From the NCBI RefSeq assembly GCF_000421645.1, contig NZ_ATXK01000008.1, positions 120,063 to 184,062 on the forward strand: DNA of 64,000 bases, in the 5' to 3' direction. Source of the DNA: Aurantimonas coralicida DSM 14790 (GTDB lineage Bacteria > Pseudomonadota > Alphaproteobacteria > Rhizobiales > Rhizobiaceae). Positions 1-8,379 of the stretch are shown one piece after another (within the stretch, counting starts at the first letter, position 1; every line of letters starts with the position of its first letter). The notes under the pieces were generated by a model. It had not been told where the DNA came from. It ran no database searches and worked only from the letters and a program-made list of their open reading frames with translations. The position numbers and the translations under genes are program-made.

Positions 1-171
1 CTCGGCGCGCTCGGCCTGTTCCTCAACTGGCGCTGGCCGGCGCCGGACTTCGTGCCGCGCAACCGGCCGATGGTCGATCCGGGCCATGTGGAGGCGCCGG
101 AGAACGCGCCGATTGAGCCCGGCGACCTGCTGGAGGCCTCGGCCCACAGCAGCCATCCGCGCAACGGCTGA
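1..171 (+). CDS. C-terminal end of an unidentified protein, possibly a membrane transporter
   Basis: Only the last 56 codons lie in the window, in frame 1, ending in TGA. The visible part begins with a hydrophobic stretch (LGALGLFLNWRWP) and continues as a hydrophilic, proline-rich and acidic tail. This is how many transporters of the major facilitator type end, with a last membrane helix and a cytoplasmic tail, but no family motif is present and the function cannot be named. A strong stem-loop follows 6 bases after the stop. The gene is complete only upstream of the window. Confidence 0.5.
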   Translation, partial: LGALGLFLNWRWPAPDFVPRNRPMVDPGHVEAPENAPIEPGDLLEASAHSSHPRNG

Positions 172-175
172 CACG

Positions 176-209
176 AAAAAGGCGGGGCGCCGAGCGCCCC
201 GCCTTTCTT
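176..209. terminator. bidirectional intrinsic terminator
   Basis: Perfect 13-bp stem (178-190 with 194-206) around a 3-base loop. It has an A tract on the left and a T-rich tract on the right, so it can end transcription of the partial gene on the left and of the leftward glutathione transferase gene on the right. Confidence 0.85.
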
Positions 210-264
210 CATCTCCGGGGACCGCCTCCCTCGGCGCCGGCCGTCCATGACGGCCGATGCCGCA

Positions 265-894
265 TCAGGGCATCGGGATGTCCTGCGTGAATTTCGGCAC
301 GTGATAGCCCTTCTGCACCGCCTCGCGGCCGGCCAGTTCGACATACCAGCGCTTCACATTCGGGAAGTCGTGGAGCGAGATCTCCTGCCATTCATGGCGC
401 GATGCCCACGGCCAGATCGACAGGTCGGCGATGGAATACTCTCCGGCGACATATTGTTCGCGGCCAAGTTGGGTGTCGAGCACGCCGTAGAGGCGGCGCA
501 CTTCCTTGGCGAAGCGCTCCTCTGCGAAGGGCGCCTTGCCCTTGTTGAACTTCAGATATTGATGCGCCTGGCCGAGCATCGGACCGAAGCCGCCCATCTG
601 CCACATCAGCCATTCGAGCGTCTTCATCCGGGCGACGGGCTCGGTCGGCAGCAGCTTGCCGGACTTTTCCGCCAGATAGATCAGGATCGCGCCCGATTCC
701 ATCAGCGTCAGGCCGTTGTCGCGGTCGACGATCGCCGGGATCTTGTTGTTCGGCGCGACCTTCAGGAATGCGGGATCGAACTGTTCGTCCTTGGTGATGT
801 CGATGGCGTGGGCCTCATAGGGAAGCCCCATTTCTTCCAGCGCGATCGAGACCTTGCGGCCATTGGGCGTCGCCCAGGTGTAAAGATCGATCAT
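265..894 (-). CDS. yfcG: glutathione S-transferase, YfcG/nu-class type
   Basis: 209 residues, the usual length for the family. The N-terminal thioredoxin fold carries the nu-class signature TPNGRKVSIALEE in place of a catalytic Tyr or Cys, the cis-Pro region (NNKIPAIV) near residue 52, and ESGAILIYLAEK near residue 68. The C-terminal helical domain has WLMWQMGGFGP and the capping motif YSIADLSIWPW. Enzymes of this class act mainly as glutathione-dependent disulfide reductases in the cytoplasm; that activity is inferred from the family. It is a single gene, convergent to the partial gene on the left with a shared terminator. The ATG at 894 is the only good start. Confidence 0.93.
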   Translation of the reverse strand: MIDLYTWATPNGRKVSIALEEMGLPYEAHAIDITKDEQFDPAFLKVAPNNKIPAIVDRDNGLTLMESGAILIYLAEKSGKLLPTEPVARMKTLEWLMWQMGGFGPMLGQAHQYLKFNKGKAPFAEERFAKEVRRLYGVLDTQLGREQYVAGEYSIADLSIWPWASRHEWQEISLHDFPNVKRWYVELAGREAVQKGYHVPKFTQDIPMP

Positions 895-987
895 CGGTGC
901 AAATCCTCCCAGAGTGCTGTGTTCGAGATAGTCGAGGCATGGCGACCTGCGGCGGCGCGAGGACCGACCGCAGGCCGAACCGGATGG

Positions 988-2664
988 CTATTTCGCCGAG
1001 GCGCGCAGCTTCGTGACCGTGGTGCGGGTCGAGATCCGCTCGGGATCGGTGACGAGCTCGATCAGCGCCGCCTTGCCGGAGGCACGCGCCCGCTCGAAGG
1101 CCGGCATGAACTCGTCATTGCTGGTCACTCGCTCGCCATGGGCGCCCATCGCCGTCGCCATGGCGGCGAAATCCGGGTTCTGCAGGTCTGTGCCGACCAC
1201 CCGGACGGGATATTCCCGCTCCTGATGCATGCGGATCGTGCCGTAAGTGCCGTTGGCGAAGACGAAGATGATCGGTGTCGCGCCGTACTGGACGGCGGTC
1301 GCCAGTTCGAGGCCGCTCATCTGGAAGCCGCCGTCGCCGACGCAGCCGATGACGGTGCGGTCGGGATGGGCGATCGCCGCGGCGACGGCCGCCGGCACCG
1401 CATAGCCCATGGCGCCGGCCGTCGAGCCGATCTGCCGCCCCGGCCGTCCATAACGCAGGTAGCGCTGCGGCCAGCCCGTGTGGTTGCCCGCGTCGAGCGT
1501 GACGATGGCGTCGGTCGCAAGCTCTTCGCGCAAAGTGGTGAAGGCGGCCGCAAGATCCAGCGGACCGGCTTCCTGTTCCGGTTCCACGTCGGCCAGGAAC
1601 TCCTGGCGCAGCTGCGAACGCCAGCCCTCGAAGCGCGACGGCTCGAACCAGCGCGCCTCGGCAAGGGCGGAGGCCAGCGGGGCCGGCGAGGCGCAGAGGC
1701 CGAGCTCGGGCTGATAGACCCGGCCGACCTCCTCGGCGCCGGAATGGATATGGATGAGGCGCGGACGCGGCGCCGGCGAATCGAGCGTCGTGTAGCCCTT
1801 GGTCGTCATCTCGCCGAGCCGCGCGCCGGCGACGAACAGCACGTCGACCTGGGCCATCCGCTTGACGAGGCTCGGCGCGCCGGCCGTGCCGAAATCGCCG
1901 ACGAAGCTCGACGAGCCCGCGGAAACGACGTCCTGGCGGCGGAACGAACTGGCGACCGGCAGGCCGTTGGCCTCGGCAAAGGCAGTGATGTCGCGGCACG
2001 CCGCATCGGTCCAGCCGCTGCCGCCGACCAGCATCAGCGGGTTCTTCGCCTCCGCGAGGATCGCCCGGATCGCCTCGGCATCGGCGGCCGTGACATGGCC
2101 CTCGACCGGCGTCGCCTTCGGCGCGTCGCCGACGCTCGCCATCTCGGTCAGCATGTCCTCGGGCAGCGCCAGCACCACCGGTCCCGGCCGACCCGACATC
2201 GCCACCTGATAGGCCCGCGCGACATATTCGGGAATGCGCGCCGTGGTCTCGATCTCGGCCGCCCATTTGGCGACCGGCGAGAACATCCGGCGATAGTCGA
2301 TCTCCTGGAAGGCCTCACGATCGCGCATGTCGCGGCCGACCTGGCCGACGAACAGGATCATCGGCGTCGAATCCTGGAATGCCGTGTGCACGCCGACCGA
2401 GGCGTGGCAGGCGCCCGGGCCGCGGGTCACGAAGCACAGCCCCGGCTTTCCGGTCAGCTTGCCGTAGGCATCGGCCATGTTGGCCGCGCCGGCCTCGTGG
2501 CGGGCATTGATCAGGCGGATCTCGTCGCGGCTGTCATAGAGCGCGTCGAGCACCGCCAGATAGCTTTCGCCGGGCACGCAGAAGGCAGTGTCGGCCCCCT
2601 GCTTCAGCAGCTGGTCCACCAGAATGCGCCCACCGTTGCGGGCATTGGCTTGCGACTGGGTCAT
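988..2664 (-). CDS. thiamine-pyrophosphate-dependent enzyme, acetolactate-synthase-like
   Basis: 558 residues with the three-domain layout of the family: N-terminal pyrimidine-binding domain with the cofactor Glu (VPGESYLAVLDAL, then GLCFVTRGPGACH), a central Rossmann-like domain (LMLVGGSG near residue 210), and a C-terminal pyrophosphate domain with GDGGFQMSGLELATAVQYGATPI, the GDG...N metal-binding motif. Substrate cannot be read from sequence; acetolactate synthase, oxalyl-CoA decarboxylase-like and glyoxylate carboligase-like activities are all possible. No small regulatory subunit is adjacent, which argues against a biosynthetic acetolactate synthase. It lies between a glutathione transferase and an aldo/keto reductase on the same strand. 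Confidence 0.88.
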   Translation of the reverse strand: MTQSQANARNGGRILVDQLLKQGADTAFCVPGESYLAVLDALYDSRDEIRLINARHEAGAANMADAYGKLTGKPGLCFVTRGPGACHASVGVHTAFQDSTPMILFVGQVGRDMRDREAFQEIDYRRMFSPVAKWAAEIETTARIPEYVARAYQVAMSGRPGPVVLALPEDMLTEMASVGDAPKATPVEGHVTAADAEAIRAILAEAKNPLMLVGGSGWTDAACRDITAFAEANGLPVASSFRRQDVVSAGSSSFVGDFGTAGAPSLVKRMAQVDVLFVAGARLGEMTTKGYTTLDSPAPRPRLIHIHSGAEEVGRVYQPELGLCASPAPLASALAEARWFEPSRFEGWRSQLRQEFLADVEPEQEAGPLDLAAAFTTLREELATDAIVTLDAGNHTGWPQRYLRYGRPGRQIGSTAGAMGYAVPAAVAAAIAHPDRTVIGCVGDGGFQMSGLELATAVQYGATPIIFVFANGTYGTIRMHQEREYPVRVVGTDLQNPDFAAMATAMGAHGERVTSNDEFMPAFERARASGKAALIELVTDPERISTRTTVTKLRASAK

Positions 2665-2847
2665 GTTCAGATCGACCTCGAAGGAATGCGCGGCCTTGAA
2701 GACCGTCCTGCGGGAGGCGCGAGGATCACGCCGGATGAAACCCGCGTCAGCGGGCGGTGGATCGAGCCGGCCGGGCCGTTACGCTCAGGTCTAGCGCGGC
2801 CCAGGGGCCATCGCCAAGACCGCCGCAAGGGCCGCCTGGAGGCCGGC

Positions 2848-3834
2848 TCAGCAATAGCGTTCCGGTCCGACGGACTGGGCGTCCGAATAGCGGTCGCCAT
2901 GGGCAAAGCCGACCGGCAGCACGGCCTCGATGGCGGCCATGTCCTCCGCCGACAGCGTGATCGCCATCGCGTCGGCGTGGTCGTCCAGATGATCCGCGCT
3001 GCGCGTGCCGGGAATGGCGACGATCTGCGGCGAGCGATGCAGCACCCAGGCGATCGCCAGCGCCGCCGGCGACTGGCCGCGCTCGGCCGCAAAGGCACGG
3101 AAACGGTCGGCAGCGGCGAGGTTGTGGCTGAAATTCGGCTCGACGAAGCGCGGATTGGCAGTGCGGAAATCGCCCGGCGGAAAATCGGCCGGCACCAGCG
3201 GCTTTGCCCCGAACATGCCGCGGGCCAGCGGCGAGAAGGCGACGAGAGCCGTGCCGGAGCGCTCGCATTCCTGCACGAGACCGAGTTCCGGCAGGCGCGT
3301 CCACAGGGAATATTCGCTCTGGACGGCGGCCACCGGATGCACCGCATTGGCCCGGCGCAACGTGCCCGGAGAAATCTCCGACAGGCCGATCGCGCCGATC
3401 TTGCCCTCCTCTTTGAAGCGCACCAGCGTCTCCATCACCTCCTCGATCGGCCGCCCGGCCTCGCGGCGATGGATGTAGAAGAGATCCACATGCTCGACGC
3501 CGAGCCGGCGCAGCGAGCCTTCCAGCGCGCCGCGCAGATAGTCGGCCGAATTGTCGAAGCTGCGCTGCGGCGCCCGCTTGATCGCCGCCTTGGTGGCGAT
3601 GACGAATCGGTGCGACCGGGCTTTCAGGAAGCTGCCGATCACCTCCTCCGAGACGCCCTCGCCATAGACATCGGCCGTATCGAGATGATCGATGCCGCGT
3701 TCGATGGCTCGGTCGAGCGTACGGTGGCTCTCCGCCACGTCGGTCGCCCCGTAGATGCCGCCGAAGCTCATGCAGCCGAGCCCCACGGGCGCCACCTGCG
3801 GTCCGCCCGTTCCAAGCCTGCGCCGTTCCATCAT
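2848..3834 (-). CDS. aldo/keto reductase
   Basis: The 328-residue start at 3834 is chosen because GAAGGAAGAGGGGG lies directly upstream; a longer open frame reaches 4059 without a ribosome site. The catalytic tetrad is visible: Asp and Tyr in HLDTADVYGEG, Lys in IATKAA and His in LFYIHRR. AKEGAxG-like repeats are absent, as normal for a TIM barrel. NAD(P)H-dependent reduction of aldehydes or ketosugars is the family role; the substrate is unknown. It is divergent from the semialdehyde dehydrogenase gene and shares its 394-base promoter region, which contains a dyad that may serve both. Confidence 0.92.
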   Translation of the reverse strand: MMERRRLGTGGPQVAPVGLGCMSFGGIYGATDVAESHRTLDRAIERGIDHLDTADVYGEGVSEEVIGSFLKARSHRFVIATKAAIKRAPQRSFDNSADYLRGALEGSLRRLGVEHVDLFYIHRREAGRPIEEVMETLVRFKEEGKIGAIGLSEISPGTLRRANAVHPVAAVQSEYSLWTRLPELGLVQECERSGTALVAFSPLARGMFGAKPLVPADFPPGDFRTANPRFVEPNFSHNLAAADRFRAFAAERGQSPAALAIAWVLHRSPQIVAIPGTRSADHLDDHADAMAITLSAEDMAAIEAVLPVGFAHGDRYSDAQSVGPERYC

Positions 3835-3962
3835 GCCCCCTCTTCCTTCACTCGCCGTGCGCCCGCCTGCCCTTGCAGACAGATGCGGACGCCCCGGTCT
3901 CGCGTCGCCACGGCGGCCGCTCCCGGCCGGCAATCCCCGCGCGACGTCTCCCTCCACGACCG

Positions 3963-3979
3963 GTGGATAACGTATCCAC
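3963..3979. promoter_or_regulatory. candidate operator in divergent promoter region
   Basis: The 394 bases between the divergent reductase and dehydrogenase genes contain the perfect inverted repeat GTGGATA-ACG-TATCCAC. Its 7-bp arms and 3-bp spacer suit a dimeric repressor of the GntR or LacI type. No other gene is evident between 3835 and 4228. The regulator is not adjacent and is not identified. Confidence 0.5.
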
Positions 3980-4228
3980 TGCCCCGATCGTGCCCTTCCG
4001 GGAACCGATAGCACATCGGCGACCTTGCCCCGAGCGTCATATGATGACACGTGAAGCACGTCACCGGCGAATGGTGCCGGCGCGTCGCATGACTTTCGTG
4101 TGGACAGCCGTGCTGCCTAATGTCGATGTATGCATTGAAAGCTCGCCACCCGCGACAAACATTCCGGGTCCCAGGATCGCTCGTCCGCTTCGGTGTGGCG
4201 GGCATGGCTGCAAATGACAGGTGAATTG

Positions 4229-5800
4229 ATGGCTTTGACAGGAGACCTCCTCATCGGAGGCGCGACACGACACGGAACCGCAGGCGACATCCACGGCCTT
4301 GACGCGGCAACCGGCGAGAAGCTCGAGCCGGCCTTCGGTGCGGCCGGCCCCGACGATCTGGAAAAGGCCTGCGCGCTCGCCGCCGAGGCGTTCCCGATCT
4401 TCCGCGAGACCGATCTGGAAGCACGCGCCGTGTTCCTGGAGACGATCGCCCAGAACATCATGGATATCGGCGACGAGCTGGTCCAGCGCTGCGTGACCGA
4501 GACCGGCCTGCCGCAGGCCCGCGTCGAGGGCGAGCGCGGCCGCACGGTCGGCCAGCTCCGGCTGTTCGCCGCGACCGTCCGCGAGGGCTCGTTCCTCGAG
4601 GCCCGCATCGATCCGGCCATGCCGGACCGCAAGCCGATGCCGCGCGTCGACCTGCGCCTGCGCAACGTCGCGGTCGGCCCGGTCGCCGTCTTTGGCGCGT
4701 CCAACTTCCCGCTGGCCTTCTCGGTCGCTGGCGGCGACACGGCCTCGGCGCTGGCCGCCGGCTGCCCGGTCGTCGTCAAGGCCCATTCGGCCCATCCCGG
4801 CACCTCCGAGCTGGTCGGCAAGGCCGTGCAGAAGGCGGTCAAGGATTGCGGCCTGCATGAGGGCGTCTTCTCGATGCTGTTCGGCTCGGGCCGCGTCATC
4901 GGTCAGGGTCTCGTCGCCGATCCGCGCATCAAGGCTGTTGGCTTCACCGGCTCGCGCAGCGGCGGCACGGCGCTGATGGCGACCGCAGCGGCCCGTTCCG
5001 AGCCGATCCCGGTCTATGCCGAGATGAGCTCGATCAACCCGGTCGTGCTGCTATCGGGCGCCCTCGCCGCACGCGGCGAAGCGATCGGCAAGGCCTTTGT
5101 CGGTTCGCTCACCATGGGTGCCGGCCAGTTCTGCACCAATCCGGGCCTCATCCTCGCCATCGACGGCGAGGGCCTGGAAAGCTTCGTCAAGGGCGCCAGC
5201 GCCGCGCTGGGCGAGGCTCAGGCCGCGACCATGCTGACGCCGGGCATCCACGAGGCCTATTGCGAAGGCGTCAAGCGTCTGGACAGCCATTCGCAGGTCC
5301 AGAAGCTGGCCGAGGGCAAGGTCGGCGAGAAGTTCCAGGGTCAGGCGGCCCTGTTCTCCACCAAGGCCGCCGACTTCCTGGCGCATCCCGAGCTGCAGGA
5401 AGAGGTCTTCGGCTCCACCTCGCTGATCGTGCGCTGTGCCGACGAGGCGGAACTGCAGAAGGTCCTGGGCTCGGTCGAGGGTCAGCTGACCATCGCCCTG
5501 CACATGGAAGAGGGCGACCACGACGACGCCCGCAAGCTGCTGCCCGTGCTCGAGGAGAAGGCCGGTCGCATCCTGGTCAACGGCTTCGGCACAGGTGTGG
5601 AAGTGGCCCCGGCCATGGTCCATGGCGGTCCCTTCCCGGCCACCTCCGACGGCCGCTCCACCTCGGTCGGCACGCTCGCCATCGCCCGCTTCCTGCGGCC
5701 GGTGAGCTATCAGGACATGCCCGACGCGCTGCTGCCGAAGGCCCTGCAGGAGGCCAACCCGCTGAACGTGCCGCGCCGCATCGACGGCAAGCTCGGCTAA
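4229..5800 (+). CDS. alpha-ketoglutaric semialdehyde (2,5-dioxovalerate) dehydrogenase
   Basis: The 523-residue start at ATG 4229 is preceded by AGGTGA 5 bases upstream. The protein has the aldehyde dehydrogenase fold with [19 protein letters not shown] (coenzyme-binding region near residue 150), the general base Glu in [11 protein letters not shown] near residue 265, and the nucleophile Cys in [10 protein letters not shown] near residue 308. The absence of early glycine-rich insertions and these local sequences match NADP-dependent KGSADH, which oxidises 2,5-dioxopentanoate to 2-oxoglutarate at the end of oxidative pentose and hexarate degradation. The sugar-acid transporters and dehydrogenases downstream fit that role. 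An intrinsic terminator follows. Confidence 0.92.
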   Translation: MALTGDLLIGGATRHGTAGDIHGLDAATGEKLEPAFGAAGPDDLEKACALAAEAFPIFRETDLEARAVFLETIAQNIMDIGDELVQRCVTETGLPQARVEGERGRTVGQLRLFAATVREGSFLEARIDPAMPDRKPMPRVDLRLRNVAVGPVAVFGASNFPLAFSVAGGDTASALAAGCPVVVKAHSAHPGTSELVGKAVQKAVKDCGLHEGVFSMLFGSGRVIGQGLVADPRIKAVGFTGSRSGGTALMATAAARSEPIPVYAEMSSINPVVLLSGALAARGEAIGKAFVGSLTMGAGQFCTNPGLILAIDGEGLESFVKGASAALGEAQAATMLTPGIHEAYCEGVKRLDSHSQVQKLAEGKVGEKFQGQAALFSTKAADFLAHPELQEEVFGSTSLIVRCADEAELQKVLGSVEGQLTIALHMEEGDHDDARKLLPVLEEKAGRILVNGFGTGVEVAPAMVHGGPFPATSDGRSTSVGTLAIARFLRPVSYQDMPDALLPKALQEANPLNVPRRIDGKLG

Positions 5801-5821
5801 GCTCCGCGCAGACCACGAACG

Positions 5822-5856
5822 AAGCCCCCGGTGACCGACGGTCCCGGGGGCTTTTT
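5822..5856 (+). terminator. intrinsic terminator
   Basis: Stem GCCCCCGG/CCGGGGGC extended by A-T pairs, followed by a run of five T, 22 bases after the dehydrogenase stop codon. Confidence 0.9.
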
Positions 5857-5996
5857 CGTTCGGGGCTCCGGCACGTCCGCATGGGCCGGCCCGCCCGGCA
5901 CGTCTCACCTGGCGGTCTCTCTGCCCTTGGCATCGCCGGCCATATGGCTGACAGTGTCGCAGGGGAAATTCGCGACATCTTCGGGGGGAGAAACTC

Positions 5997-7040
5997 TTGG
6001 CAGTTCAGAAAAGACGGGTCGCGCTGGTCGGGCTCGGCATGGTGGTGGGCGCCCATGTCCGCAGCCTCAACGATCTCGCCGACCGGGTCGAGATCGCCTA
6101 CGCCTACAGTCCCACGGCGGCCCGGCGCGAGGCCTTCGCGGCGCAGTTCCCGGTGCCGACCTGCGATCGTCTGGAGACGATCCTCGACGATCCGAGCATC
6201 GACGCCGTCATCGTCCTGACCCCGCCCAACACCCATCTCGACATCGTCGGGCGCTGTGCGGCGGCGGGCAAGCACGTGCTCCTGGAAAAGCCGCTGGAGA
6301 TCACCACCGAGCGCGCCACGCAGATGGTCGAGGCCTGCGAGGCCGCCGGGGTCACCCTCGGCATCGTCCTGCAGCACCGCTTCCGCCCGGCCGCCGAGGC
6401 GCTCGCACGGATGATGGCCGCCGGCGATCTCGGCGAGATCGCCGGCTGCTCGACGATCATCCGGCTGTGGCGTCCGCAGGCCTATTACGACGAGCCCGGC
6501 CGCGGCAGCCTCGCCCGCGATGGCGGCGGCGTGCTCCTCACCCAGGGCATCCATACGCTCGACCTGATGCTGAGCTTGGCCGGTCGACCGGCCGAGGTGC
6601 GGGGCTTCGCCACCACCAGTCCGGTGCATGTGATGGAAACCGAGGACATGGTCGCCGCCGGCATCCGCTTCGAGAACGGCGCTCTCGGCACCATCGACGC
6701 GACGACCGCCGCCTATCCGGGCTTTCCCGAACGCATCGAATTCATCTGCCGCAACGGGACCGCGGTCCTTGCCGGGACCGGCCTCGACGTGACGTTCCAC
6801 GACGGTTGCACCGAGCGGGTCGCGCCGCTGGAGACTGCCGGCGGCACCGGGGCCAATCCGATGGATTTCCCGCATGACTGGCACCGCAGTGCCATCGCCG
6901 ACTTCCTCGATGCGCTGGACGAGCGGCGCCCACCCCGCATCTCGGGCCGCGAGGCGCTGAAGGTGCATCGCCTGATCGATGCGCTGATCGAGGCCGGCCG
7001 GACGGGAACCAGCGTCGCGGTCGCCGCAGACCCGGCCTGA
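5997..7040 (+). CDS. Gfo/Idh/MocA-family oxidoreductase
   Basis: 347 residues. The TTG start at 5997 is chosen because GGGGGGAG lies 6 bases upstream and the protein then begins directly with the Rossmann strand VALVGLGMVVGAH. The family signature EKPLEIT near residue 97 contains the catalytic-region Lys, and a DxGGGVLLTQGIHTLD segment near residue 178 holds the typical His of the C-terminal domain. These are NAD(P)-dependent sugar or inositol dehydrogenases; the substrate is not evident. It is convergent to the epimerase of TRAP operon 1, with an inverted repeat between the stops, and probably belongs to the same catabolic locus. Confidence 0.92.
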   Translation: MAVQKRRVALVGLGMVVGAHVRSLNDLADRVEIAYAYSPTAARREAFAAQFPVPTCDRLETILDDPSIDAVIVLTPPNTHLDIVGRCAAAGKHVLLEKPLEITTERATQMVEACEAAGVTLGIVLQHRFRPAAEALARMMAAGDLGEIAGCSTIIRLWRPQAYYDEPGRGSLARDGGGVLLTQGIHTLDLMLSLAGRPAEVRGFATTSPVHVMETEDMVAAGIRFENGALGTIDATTAAYPGFPERIEFICRNGTAVLAGTGLDVTFHDGCTERVAPLETAGGTGANPMDFPHDWHRSAIADFLDALDERRPPRISGREALKVHRLIDALIEAGRTGTSVAVAADPA

Positions 7041-7046
7041 CGGCCC

Positions 7047-7077
7047 ACCCGCGCCCGCCAGTCAGGCCGGCGCGGGT
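7047..7077. terminator. inverted repeat between convergent genes
   Basis: ACCCGCGCC/GGCGCGGGT, 9-bp perfect arms with a 13-base loop, between the stops of the convergent oxidoreductase and epimerase genes. There is no T run, so a terminator role is inferred from position only. Confidence 0.45.
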
Positions 7078-7104
7078 TGCACCAAACAGTGAACAGCGGC
7101 AGCG

Positions 7105-8292
7105 CTATTGCGCCTCCCAAGCGCCGAGCCGCTGGCCTTCGATGATCGCCATGGCGACATGGTAGAGCAGCCGCGTCGGCGCGTCGGCCTGCAGCGTGTT
7201 GCCGTCGGGATCGATCTGGTTGCGCCAGATCGGGCGGTCGGCAGCGATGTGCTGCTTGAACATCAGCTTGGTCAGCTGCCGGGCCCGCGCCACGCCCTCC
7301 GCGTCCCCGGCCGATTCGGCCCGCGCCAGATGCGCCTTGATGCCTTCCGTCTGGGGCCAGAGCAGCATCGATGTCGAGATCGGCGCCCCTGACGGGTCGA
7401 TCTCGTCAAAGACGCCGCCGCCCAGCCGGCCGCCACGATGGGTGCCGTTGTTCCAGCCGAACCGGTAGAGGGCCGCGGCATGGCCGTCGAAGCGCCGGTC
7501 GCCCGATAGGGCCGCATAGCGGTGCAGCAGCCAGACCCATTCGAACTGGTGGCCCGGCTCGCGGATGCGGCCGGCCGGCGGCGGCGCCTCGCCGAGATTG
7601 CGGTCGAGGAACTCGCGCAGCGAGCCGGTGTCGGCGTCGTAGAAATGTGCCGCGAAGACTTCGGCGATGCGCCTCGCATGCTCCAGCCAGCGCGGCTCGT
7701 CCGTCGCCTCGTGCAGCGCCAGCAGTGCCTCGAAGAGGTGCATGTGCGGGTTCTGGCGGCGCGGCAGCGGATAGGGTTCGCCAGGCTGCGTGGCCCGGTC
7801 GTCCTCGTGATAACCGCCGGTCGCCGGATCGAAGAGGGTGCCGTGGAACCAGTCGAAGGTCTCGTCGAGGAGACTGCGCGCAGTCTCCGAAGGCCCGAGC
7901 TGCAACAAGGACGCAAGTCCGAGCAGCACGAAGCTGTGGTCGTAGGCATCCTTGACCCGGTTCGCACCGGGCCCGGCTGGATCGCCGTCCCGGCCGACCG
8001 CGCGGTAGAATCCGCCGTCGGACGGATCGCGCAGATGGTCGGTGAGGAAGGCCAGCGCGGTCTCGGCGCCGGCGACGCAGTCCTCGCCGCCGCCGTTCAG
8101 CCGTGCATGGGCGCAGGTGAACAGCATCCGCGCCTGCACGAGCGTGGTCTTGGGATCGTCCTCATAGGGCTCACCGGCCGAGGAGAGCCGGTCGAAGAAG
8201 CCCCCATACCGGTCGTCCCGCGCCGTCGCGATCCAGAACGGCATCGCCTTGTCGTAGAGCCAGAGATCCGGCCGCCGATCGCTGCGTGTCAT
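7105..8292 (-). CDS. AGE-family epimerase/isomerase
   Basis: 395 residues from the ATG at 8292, which has GGGGAAAG upstream; a longer frame to 8352 lacks a site. The protein is an (alpha/alpha)6-barrel enzyme of the N-acylglucosamine 2-epimerase superfamily: RMLFTCAHARLNG near residue 53, HSFVLLGLASLLQLG near 124, HEDD and PRRQNPHMHLFEALLALHEATD near 175, EPGHQFEWVWLLHRYA near 250, and WPQTEGIKAHLA near 315, which supply the conserved His and Glu residues of the active site. Mannose/fructose isomerase and 2-epimerase activities cannot be separated by eye. It follows dctM of TRAP operon 1 but a terminator lies between, so it may be expressed by read-through or its own promoter. Confidence 0.92.
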   Translation of the reverse strand: MTRSDRRPDLWLYDKAMPFWIATARDDRYGGFFDRLSSAGEPYEDDPKTTLVQARMLFTCAHARLNGGGEDCVAGAETALAFLTDHLRDPSDGGFYRAVGRDGDPAGPGANRVKDAYDHSFVLLGLASLLQLGPSETARSLLDETFDWFHGTLFDPATGGYHEDDRATQPGEPYPLPRRQNPHMHLFEALLALHEATDEPRWLEHARRIAEVFAAHFYDADTGSLREFLDRNLGEAPPPAGRIREPGHQFEWVWLLHRYAALSGDRRFDGHAAALYRFGWNNGTHRGGRLGGGVFDEIDPSGAPISTSMLLWPQTEGIKAHLARAESAGDAEGVARARQLTKLMFKQHIAADRPIWRNQIDPDGNTLQADAPTRLLYHVAMAIIEGQRLGAWEAQ

Positions 8293-8320
8293 GTGCGTCT
8301 TTCCCCGATCGCATGGTCTA

Positions 8321-8360
8321 TAAAAAGAGCGCGGCGCACCGTTTCCGGGCACCGCGCTCC
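8321..8360 (-). terminator. intrinsic terminator inside TRAP operon 1
   Basis: On the minus strand GAGCGCGG/CCGCGCTC encloses a loop and is followed by CTTTTTATA. It lies 20 bases after dctM and 28 bases before the epimerase start. It could set the ratio of transporter to epimerase message. Confidence 0.8.
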
Positions 8361-8379
8361 TCCCCCCTCAACCGATGGC

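Noticed and set aside
247..4011. 1254-codon plus-strand open frame
   Set aside because: It runs antisense to glutathione transferase, TPP enzyme and reductase genes, all with clear motifs; its product is His/Arg/Asp-rich without domains. Typical long antisense frame in GC-rich DNA.
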